DNA of 5,786 nt, taken from NCBI GenBank assembly GCA_964436865.1, contig CAYTFK010000399.1, positions 1 to 5,786 on the forward strand. Direction: 5' to 3'. Made by a program: the position numbers and the translations under genes. A model generated the notes under the pieces. It made no database searches. It saw nothing but the letters and a program-made list of their open reading frames with translations, and was not told where the DNA came from. This DNA is from JAXGPP01 sp964436865 (GTDB taxonomy: Bacteria > Planctomycetota > Planctomycetia > Pirellulales > Thermoguttaceae). Each line of letters starts with the position of its first letter. Position 1 is the stretch's first letter. Positions 1-5,357 of this stretch are shown in pieces.

Positions 1-416
1 CGCTTGATCAGCGAGAGCACCAGGTCGGCTCCCACCGATGCCACATGCTTGAATGCATCCGCACCTCGGGTGTTGACAACCAGCAGCGACTCCGGATCGC
101 GACGGTACTCGTCCAAGCCGTACCGCGCGGCGATTCGCTGCGCCAGATCAGTCTCCCGCGGCGGTCGCAAGAACAGGAAGTGCCGCCGTGCGGCCTCCCA
201 GAACAAGGGGTAGATCTTCTCGCGGGTCAGGTCCTCGCGTTGCCATTCCTGCTGTAACCATTCGGCGACGGCGGTGGCCGCTCCCCGACGCTCGCTGTCG
301 TTGGCCGTGTCGTGCGGATCGAATTGCGTCCCCAGTTGCGATAAGAAACGGCTGCAGGCGGCGAACACCAGTTCATCGCTTTCCTGGGACGGATGCCAAC
401 GCTTCCCTCGTGTCAT
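1..416 (-). CDS. Probable SorC-like transcriptional regulator, N-terminal part (3' end cut by window)
   Basis: The reading frame starts at the ATG at 416-414 and stays open to the window edge, giving 138 full codons. The start is preceded by a purine-rich AGAGAGGGGG stretch about 8 bases upstream; the ATG 8 bases earlier hits a stop after three codons. The protein begins MTRGKRWHPSQESDELVF. Residues about 15-55 are helical and could replace or form a DNA-binding region. Residues 62-86 (LTREKIYPLFWEAARRHFLF and onward) resemble the end of the SorC/DeoR-type helix-turn-helix, where a recognition helix leads into a short strand. Residues 90-138 (DLAQRIAARYGLDEY, then LLVVN, then ASVGADLVLSLIK) resemble the start of the SorC sugar-binding effector domain. 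Such regulators bind a phosphorylated sugar or similar effector and control nearby genes. Family assignment is by eye from partial sequence; the effector domain core is outside the window. It is divergent from the threonine aldolase gene, but a regulatory link is only inference. Confidence 0.6.
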   Translation of the reverse strand, partial: MTRGKRWHPSQESDELVFAACSRFLSQLGTQFDPHDTANDSERRGAATAVAEWLQQEWQREDLTREKIYPLFWEAARRHFLFLRPPRETDLAQRIAARYGLDEYRRDPESLLVVNTRGADAFKHVASVGADLVLSLIK

Positions 417-512
417 CGTCGCATCCCCCTCTCTTCTCCCGACTGATGCCGGACGGCGACTCTTGCCTTGCCGGCCGACAACCGGCCGGATCGTGTGATG
501 AGATCTCCGCTG

Positions 513-541
513 AGTCTACCAGCCGCGCCGGCGCGTAGCAA
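513..541 (-). promoter_or_regulatory. Candidate sigma70-type promoter of the regulator gene, with palindrome in the spacer
   Basis: On the minus strand TTGCTA (541-536) lies exactly 17 bases before TAGACT (518-513); each matches four of six consensus positions. Twelve of the 17 spacer bases are the perfect palindrome CGCGCCGGCGCG (524-535), a typical location for a repressor or autoregulator site. The predicted leader would be about 90 bases. Both boxes are only partial matches, and planctomycete promoters are poorly characterised. Confidence 0.3.
524..535. repeat. Perfect 12-bp palindrome, possible operator
   Basis: CGCGCCGGCGCG equals its own reverse complement. It lies between the candidate -35 and -10 boxes of the minus-strand regulator gene. 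In GC-rich DNA such a palindrome can arise by chance, so its position is the main reason to note it. Confidence 0.35.
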
Positions 542-659
542 GAACCGCCACCCGGCGGGTAAGGTTGCTCTGGTGCCGGGTTAGGTGTCACTTCCCCAGC
601 AGCGGAACCGTCTCTTGCCAAGTGATGCTGCCGCGCCGCGGCTTGAGGGCCGGCAATGA

Positions 660-688
660 TTGCGGCGGGCTTGACCAGACTCGATAAT
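660..688 (+). promoter_or_regulatory. Candidate promoter of the threonine aldolase gene
   Basis: TTGCGG (660-665) is followed after 17 bases by GATAAT (683-688), a five-of-six match to the -10 consensus. The -35 matches only three positions. TTGACC at 671-676 is a better -35 but has no good -10 at the right spacing. The predicted start is about 35 bases before the ATG. Confidence 0.3.
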
Positions 689-729
689 GAAGCCTTCCAC
701 AAACCATCCGTGGCTCAGCGACCGATGCC

Positions 730-1785
730 ATGACAGAGGTTCTCGATTTTCGCAGCGACACTGTTACGCGTCCCACGCCCGGTATGCGCTCCGCTATGGC
801 CGACGCGGCTGTGGGCGATGATGTCTTCGCCGACGATCCCACCATCAACCGTCTCCAGCAACGGGTAGCCGAGATTCTCGGCATGGAGGCGGCGATCTTC
901 GTTCCGTCCGGCACAATGTCGAACCTGATCGGCGTGCGGTTGCACTGCCGACCCGGCGACGAACTGATTTGCGAGGCGGGTTGCCACATCTACAACTACG
1001 AGCAGGCGGGCTACGCGCAGCTAAGCGGCGTTGCGGCTCGGCCCGTTCCGGGCCGCGACGGTGTGCTCGAGGTCGAGCAGTTGACCGATCTCGTTCGCCC
1101 CTCCGATGCGCATTACGTCCGCACCCGGCTGGTAACGCTCGAGAACACCCATAACCGCGGCGGCGGAAAGATCCAGCCCCTCCCGTGTGTCGAAGCGATC
1201 GGCCGCTGGGCCCGCGAAAATGGACTTGGCACCCATCTCGATGGCGCCCGGCTTTGGAACGCGATCGTTGCCACTGGCATCGAGGCGCCCCGCTGGACAG
1301 CGCATTTCGACACGGTGAGCGTCTGCTTCAGCAAGGGGCTGGGCGCCCCGGTCGGTTCGGCCCTTGCTGGCCCGCGCGATTTGATCGCCGCCGCCCGAAG
1401 GCATCGGAAAGTGCTGGGAGGCGGAATGCGGCAAGCGGGAGTGCTCGCTGCCGCAGCGCTGTATGCCTTGGATCACCATATCGACCGGCTTGCCGAGGAC
1501 CACGCCCTCGCGCGGCGTCTGGCTGAGGGCGTCCGCGGAATCTCTGAGCTGGAACTCCAGGGTGGTGAGCCGGAGACGAACATGATCTTCTTTCGCGTTG
1601 GTCAGACTTGGGGGACGGCCGCTCAGTTCGTCGCTGCTCTCAAGGACCGCGGCCTGCTCATGCTCGCGACGAGCCCGAGCACCATTCGCGCGGTCACCCA
1701 TCTCGATATCAATGCCGAAAGTGTCGAGTGCGCTATCCGTATCTTGAAGGAGGTTGCCGCGGAACCTGGATCTCGTGTCGCTTGA
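730..1785 (+). CDS. ltaE: Low-specificity L-threonine aldolase (PLP-dependent)
   Basis: This 351-residue protein should cleave L-threonine and L-allo-threonine to glycine and acetaldehyde in the cytoplasm; members also act on other beta-hydroxy amino acids. It is close to the usual length (E. coli LtaE is about 333). Family motifs run in order: RSDTVTRPT at 8-16, VGDDVFADDPT at 28-38, the phosphate-binding SGTMSN at 60-65, a histidine at 86 in the position that stacks on PLP, LENTHN at 137-142, HLDGARLWNA at 169-178 (D171 expected to hold the PLP ring nitrogen), and SKGLGAPVGS at 201-210, where K202 is the expected Schiff-base lysine. GGGMRQAG at 230-237 and the arginine at 320 before VTHLD fit the substrate-carboxylate and phosphate contacts of the family. 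The ATG at 730 is supported by the first motif sitting right behind it; no clear Shine-Dalgarno is seen, and an ATG at 725 stops after two codons. No key residue appears missing. No amino-acid pathway partners are adjacent, so it is probably monocistronic. The long minus-strand open frame over it is a shadow. Confidence 0.95.
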   Translation: MTEVLDFRSDTVTRPTPGMRSAMADAAVGDDVFADDPTINRLQQRVAEILGMEAAIFVPSGTMSNLIGVRLHCRPGDELICEAGCHIYNYEQAGYAQLSGVAARPVPGRDGVLEVEQLTDLVRPSDAHYVRTRLVTLENTHNRGGGKIQPLPCVEAIGRWARENGLGTHLDGARLWNAIVATGIEAPRWTAHFDTVSVCFSKGLGAPVGSALAGPRDLIAAARRHRKVLGGGMRQAGVLAAAALYALDHHIDRLAEDHALARRLAEGVRGISELELQGGEPETNMIFFRVGQTWGTAAQFVAALKDRGLLMLATSPSTIRAVTHLDINAESVECAIRILKEVAAEPGSRVA

Positions 1786-1808
1786 CAGTCTCCGGGCGGC
1801 GATAGACT
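1782..1808 (+). promoter_or_regulatory. Weak candidate promoter of the cupin gene
   Basis: A perfect TTGACA (1782-1787) overlaps the aldolase stop codon. TAGACT (1803-1808) follows after 15 bases, shorter than the usual 16-18, so the pair is questionable. No intrinsic terminator is visible between the two genes, and read-through from the aldolase remains possible across the 90-base gap. Confidence 0.2.
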
Positions 1809-1863
1809 CAGCAATAACCTTGGGGTTTCAGGCAATTCCGAGTGAACGACCCTCGATGCGTGT

Positions 1864-1869
1864 GAGGAG
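1864..1869 (+). promoter_or_regulatory. Ribosome binding site of the cupin gene
   Basis: GAGGAG lies six bases before the ATG at 1876 and fixes the start, giving a protein that begins with an intact signal peptide. Confidence 0.75.
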
Positions 1870-1875
1870 CCATCA

Positions 1876-2367
1876 ATGAAGCGAATCTCAAAGCTGGCGT
1901 CACATTTCACTGCCTGTGGCGTAGGAATGGCCGTGGCAGTCGCCTTCTTCTCTCTCCAGGCGGCCGACCCTCAGCCGCCCGTTCTGAAAACCGCCGTCGT
2001 CCGTTGGGACGATGCCCCGGCGCATCAGGGAGACTGGGGAGAGATGCGCCGCTACTTCACTGGCGAGACCCGCGGCACGAAGAACGTGCTCACCGCAGTC
2101 GCCGTGGTCGAGCCGGGGAAAGCCGTGCATCGCGCCCACCGCCACGCCGAGGAGGAGTATCTGGCCCTTATCGAGGGCTCCGGCGTCTGGTCCGTCGATG
2201 GCAAGGAACAGCCTGCCCAGCGCGGCGATATCCTCTACGTTGAGCCGTGGATCTACCACGGCTTGACTAACACCGGGGACAAGCCGCTCATCTTCCTGGT
2301 GGTTCGCTACAATCCCAAGGGGATCGACCTGCCGCGACGGCCGGACGACAAACCCGACGAACTGTGA
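1876..2367 (+). CDS. Exported single-domain cupin protein
   Basis: The 163-residue product starts with a basic stretch (MKRISK), a hydrophobic core at about 12-27 and a likely signal peptidase I site near FSLQA/AD at 29-31, so the mature protein should act outside the cytoplasm. Cys14 precedes rather than follows the hydrophobic core, so a lipoprotein is unlikely. Residues about 70-145 form one cupin_2 barrel. Motif 1 is complete: G81, H88, H90, E94 and G101. Motif 2 keeps G117, P124, H128 and N132, with Ile126 in place of the usual glycine. H88, H90, E94 and H128 should bind one metal ion. The tail after 148 is short, charged and proline-rich. Cupins of this kind range from dioxygenases and isomerases to sugar-binding proteins; nothing in the sequence decides substrate, and no function is assigned. 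The gene has its own good ribosome binding site and converges on the diheme protein gene. Confidence 0.88.
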   Translation: MKRISKLASHFTACGVGMAVAVAFFSLQAADPQPPVLKTAVVRWDDAPAHQGDWGEMRRYFTGETRGTKNVLTAVAVVEPGKAVHRAHRHAEEEYLALIEGSGVWSVDGKEQPAQRGDILYVEPWIYHGLTNTGDKPLIFLVVRYNPKGIDLPRRPDDKPDEL

Positions 2368-2368
2368 A

Positions 2369-2418
2369 CGGCGATCTCAGGCAACGAGACTGACTCACTC
2401 GATCGCCGGCCCGGCGAT
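2369..2418. repeat. Three-armed inverted repeat at the convergent gene ends
   Basis: CGGCGATC (2369-2376) is a perfect reverse complement of GATCGCCG (2401-2408), with 24 bases between. The middle arm can instead pair with CGGCGAT (2412-2418), making a 7-bp stem (2402-2408 with 2412-2418) with a 3-base loop inside the last codons of the diheme protein gene. The two stems exclude each other. It may help end transcription from both sides, but there is no T-run, so it is not a standard intrinsic terminator. Confidence 0.35.
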
Positions 2419-5271
2419 GCGCTCGCCGCGCTGTTGAAGCGCTTGTGCCGCGGGGTCAAATGTGCCGTAAAACAGGGCGTTCGCGTCCATCCAGGTGACC
2501 AGCCGCTCAATGTCTTCCGGCGTCAGGCTCACATCGTAGTGCCCTTCCAGCAGCAGCGACATCAGCCGGCTGCCTCTTGCGCCGAAGTACCCCGGCTGGC
2601 TCAATGGCTCGCTATTCACCACGCGGAAGTCGCCAGGGCGTCCTGCCCAGTCGGAATAGCTCACTCGCGGCGCCAAGGCGTTGTACGAAACGGTATAGCG
2701 CCCTTCGGGTTCACCAGACAGCACCACTTTGCCCTCCGGCTTCTCCCGGCTGTGGCAGCGAACGCACTGACGGTCGAGCACTGGCTGCACGAGGATGGGG
2801 TAGCTCAACGGCCGTGAACCGTCGGGACCCGGTGTGATCTTCGAGGGCTCCCTCGCCAGCGCCATCGCCATGCCGCTTGACCGCGGCGTTTCGGTTCGTG
2901 GTTCGTGGCAGCCGACGCACGACGCCGTTTCGCCCGGCTGCAAGTAGACCACGCTGCGCATCACCTGTACCGCCCGGCCCATTTCGTCGAGTGCCTGGAA
3001 TGCCAGCGGTATGCCGGCCGGTGCGGTGAAGCAGGCAGAGCCATCCTCCTCCACCGGCACGGTTCCCAGCACCTGCTTTCCTGGTGAGGCATTGGCCAGG
3101 CCAACGGTCGGATTGTTGGCGTGCGGGGTCGATTTTGGCAGCACCTGCACGATTCGGAGCCGTGTGACAGCACCTTTGGGCAGCGGTGGCCACGCCTTGT
3201 AGACGTTTTGGAGGAAGAACGTCCCCTCCCGCTCGGCAGTGGCCTCGCGGACCGACGGAATGCTCTTCGGCCGCTGCCGCGGCGCCAGCGGCGTCGGCCA
3301 TACGCTGGAAATGTTGAGATCGCGATACAGCAACTCTTTATTGCCGAAGCGGTCGACAAGGTAGATGCCAAACATGTTGACGGGGTTGGCGGTCGGCTCA
3401 CCGATCAGACTGTCGAAACTGTACGCCGCGAGGAAGAAATCCTCCGACATTGGCCAGGGGCTGCGATAACAGTGCCCGGGCCAGCGGGCGGCTTCCGGCG
3501 GAACGGCTAGTGGTTGCGTCACTCCCACCGGCGCATGCCACATTCCGCCGGTGGTGCGAATGACGGGAGCCTCGCTCTCAGGAAACAGTGCATCGGGTGT
3601 GAGCCGCGTGATCGGCTCCAGGCCGTCGATGCCGTGCCGCGTATCGAGCAGGATGATCGATCCTGCCGTCATTGCGTGGTGCGCTGCCGCCGTGGCCATG
3701 ACCCGGTCCGAGCCCGGCACCGGCCGGGCCTCCCAAACGCCCACCGGATTGAGCGTGTTGTTGCCGTAGAAGATCCGCACGTCGCTGCCGTCGGGCCGTG
3801 TCGACCAGAGCTGCTGGTAATGCACCGCATGCCGGTCGACATAGTCCCAGCGCGTATAGATCACCCGGCCGTCCTGGAGCACGGCCGGGTCCCACTCGTG
3901 CGTCTCATGAAATGAGATCACCCGGGGGCCGGATCCGTCGCCGTTCGCCACGGCCAGCGTGTGAACCGGGCAGGGACCCTGGCCGCAGCGGTGAAAGCCG
4001 CCGCGCCGCGTCGAAATGAACACAATCTGTCCATCCGGCAGATAACGCGGCGAGAAATCGTCATAGGGGCCGTCGGTAAGCTGCCTCGGCGTCGAACCGT
4101 CGGCTCCTATTTCATACAAGTGGAAGTACTTGTCGCCGTGGAGTTCGCGGTTGACGGGCGTCTTCTCGACACGACAGTAGGCGAACAGAACCTTCCGGCC
4201 GTCGAACGACACCTCCGGGTGCTCGAAGCTTCCCAAGGGGAACGAATTGGTGAGGTGCCGGCAAGCCATCGATTCCCCCGGATGTTCGAGAACAAACAGA
4301 CCGCCCCCGGGACGTGCATTGCGGCCGTCGTATTGGGTGAGCTGATGGCTGAACGCCGAGGGAGCCTGCTTGGCAAACACCAGCGGGCCCGTCGCTGCCA
4401 GAGGATTGGCCAGCGCCAGGCGACGGCGGGTCTGGTGTACTCGCCGCCACAGGTCTTCCCACGTCTCATCGCTCGTGGCCGCGTTCGCCGCGAGGCGGTC
4501 GCGCTCGGTTTTCAGCCTTCGCCAGTCAGCCGCATGCGATTCCAGCAAGATGCTCTGCGAAACGAGGTGAGCCAGCAGCGCATCGCCGCGCGCCAACGTA
4601 CGATCAATCGCCTCGGCATAGCTCGACGGAGCCCGGGCAGTTTGGATGCCGTCCTGCATCCGCCAATCCCATTCGATGAGCGCTGTTTCGAGTGCAGCGT
4701 GCAGGGCGGGCAATGCGCGAGGTGGGCCGGAGCCGTGGTCCTCGGCCGCAACAGCCAGTGAAATTGGGTACGTTGCACCAGCGGCCTCGAGTTGCAGGTT
4801 CGAACATCGGACCGCGGCCGCTGACGTGGAGCACAAAGCTGCCAGCCGGATCACAAGACGCCCGTCGCGGGACTCCGCCGACAACTCGATGCGACGCCCT
4901 TCATCGGTGCAGATTTCCCGGCGGCTGGCGTCGGCGGCCGAGAGCGTGATCTCGGCCTGCCCGCCATCGGCCCGCACGTCGGCACTCACGCGCACCTGGC
5001 CGGCGAGCCCGCGGGCTTCGATCGACAGTTCAACCCGTTCGTCACGAGCCAACGCCATGAGCAGCGTGGCGGGGCTCTCAGTGATCGCGATCTGGGGGCC
5101 CTGATCGTTGGCAACGAGGCGGAATCCGCACACGGCGGCGCTGGCGGGCGGAGCCGGCTGGCCATTCAGCACAAAGCCAGCGGGTCCAAACTCGACTTCG
5201 CCCTGGGCCGCCGGGAGCCCGATCAGCACAACTGCAGCCCCCAACCACGCCGCATGAGATACCGTTTTCAT
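2395..5271 (-). CDS. Exported HzsA-like diheme cytochrome with beta-propeller
   Basis: This 958-residue protein starts at the ATG at 5271-5269. The frame is open back to a TTG at 5361, but that would precede the predicted transcription start, whereas the ATG follows GGAGGG by six bases and opens directly on a signal peptide (MKTVSHAAWLGAAVVLIGLP, cleavage near AAQG-E at 21-25). Export fits covalent haem attachment. Residues about 25-175 are beta-rich with four cysteines (48, 121, 147, 156). Residues about 185-290 are mainly helical. From about 350 to 550 come propeller-type repeats such as HPEVSFDGRKVLFAYC, FSPRYLPDGQIVFIS and DPAVLQDGRVIYTRWD. The C-terminal part carries two haem c motifs, CVGCH at 785-789 and CVRCH at 836-840, then a helical end typical of planctomycete cytochrome domains (LTPEDIERLVTWMDANALFYGTF). 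This order of propeller, middle domain and two haem sites resembles the alpha subunit of anammox hydrazine synthase, but that protein is about 809 residues and works with beta and gamma subunits not seen here. A redox role in the periplasm is likely; the substrate is unknown. Confidence 0.85.
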   Translation of the reverse strand: MKTVSHAAWLGAAVVLIGLPAAQGEVEFGPAGFVLNGQPAPPASAAVCGFRLVANDQGPQIAITESPATLLMALARDERVELSIEARGLAGQVRVSADVRADGGQAEITLSAADASRREICTDEGRRIELSAESRDGRLVIRLAALCSTSAAAVRCSNLQLEAAGATYPISLAVAAEDHGSGPPRALPALHAALETALIEWDWRMQDGIQTARAPSSYAEAIDRTLARGDALLAHLVSQSILLESHAADWRRLKTERDRLAANAATSDETWEDLWRRVHQTRRRLALANPLAATGPLVFAKQAPSAFSHQLTQYDGRNARPGGGLFVLEHPGESMACRHLTNSFPLGSFEHPEVSFDGRKVLFAYCRVEKTPVNRELHGDKYFHLYEIGADGSTPRQLTDGPYDDFSPRYLPDGQIVFISTRRGGFHRCGQGPCPVHTLAVANGDGSGPRVISFHETHEWDPAVLQDGRVIYTRWDYVDRHAVHYQQLWSTRPDGSDVRIFYGNNTLNPVGVWEARPVPGSDRVMATAAAHHAMTAGSIILLDTRHGIDGLEPITRLTPDALFPESEAPVIRTTGGMWHAPVGVTQPLAVPPEAARWPGHCYRSPWPMSEDFFLAAYSFDSLIGEPTANPVNMFGIYLVDRFGNKELLYRDLNISSVWPTPLAPRQRPKSIPSVREATAEREGTFFLQNVYKAWPPLPKGAVTRLRIVQVLPKSTPHANNPTVGLANASPGKQVLGTVPVEEDGSACFTAPAGIPLAFQALDEMGRAVQVMRSVVYLQPGETASCVGCHEPRTETPRSSGMAMALAREPSKITPGPDGSRPLSYPILVQPVLDRQCVRCHSREKPEGKVVLSGEPEGRYTVSYNALAPRVSYSDWAGRPGDFRVVNSEPLSQPGYFGARGSRLMSLLLEGHYDVSLTPEDIERLVTWMDANALFYGTFDPAAQALQQRGERIAGPAIE

Positions 5272-5277
5272 CGCGCG

Positions 5278-5283
5278 CCCTCC
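5278..5283 (-). promoter_or_regulatory. Ribosome binding site deciding the diheme protein start
   Basis: GGAGGG on the minus strand lies six bases before the ATG at 5271. Together with the signal peptide that begins there, it selects this start over the longer frame opening at the TTG at 5361. Confidence 0.8.
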
Positions 5284-5308
5284 AGCCTCGGTGCATAGGA
5301 TGGGCGCC

Positions 5309-5337
5309 ATTATAAGCGAAGTGCTGGCGTATTTGAA
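5309..5337 (-). promoter_or_regulatory. Near-consensus sigma70-type promoter of the diheme protein gene
   Basis: On the minus strand TTCAAA (5337-5332, four of six) is followed after exactly 17 bases by TATAAT (5314-5309, six of six). Transcription should begin near 5302, leaving a leader of about 30 bases that contains the ribosome binding site. A 5-bp inverted repeat, GGCGT (5326-5330) with ACGCC (5337-5341), encloses the -35 box and could be a regulator site, though it is short. Confidence 0.6.
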
Positions 5338-5357
5338 CGCCCGTGCCAGATCGGAGA

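Larger units (their letters stand above)
417..729. other. Divergent intergenic region with no convincing gene
   Basis: This 313-base stretch separates the two outward-facing genes. Short open frames cross it, but none shows a recognisable protein or a ribosome binding site. It holds candidate promoters for both flanking genes, a 12-bp palindrome at 524-535, a compound hairpin at 537-569 (AGCAA/TTGCT outer stem, CCGCC/GGCGG inner stem with an ACCC loop) and a short inverted repeat, CCGGCC at 471-476 with GGCCGG at 484-489. No T-run follows either hairpin, so they do not look like intrinsic terminators. I see no tRNA or obvious structured RNA. Confidence 0.6.

Noticed and set aside
671..699. 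TTGACC as the -35 box of the aldolase promoter
   Set aside because: At a 17-base spacing the -10 position reads CTTCCA, which is not promoter-like; the GATAAT-based pair is better.
373..702. A 109-codon minus-strand frame in the divergent intergenic region
   Set aside because: It overlaps the start of the regulator gene in another frame, is proline- and arginine-rich, and has no motif or ribosome site; the regulator frame starting at 416 is much more convincing.
1021..1701. A 226-codon minus-strand open frame across the aldolase gene
   Set aside because: It is antisense to a well-supported ltaE gene and shows no family resemblance; long antisense frames are expected at this GC content.
2711..3301. 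A 196-codon minus-strand frame on the same strand as the diheme gene
   Set aside because: It lies in a different frame of the same gene, over the haem motifs, and has low-complexity alanine/glycine/arginine composition.
3961..4761. A 266-codon plus-strand open frame inside the diheme protein gene
   Set aside because: It is antisense to a gene with clear domains, has an arginine-rich composition typical of shadow frames in GC-rich DNA, no recognisable motif and no ribosome binding site.
2395..5271. True hydrazine synthase alpha subunit
   Set aside because: No beta or gamma subunit gene is seen nearby, the length differs, and the expected haem-ligand tyrosine appears to be missing, so the name hzsA is not used.
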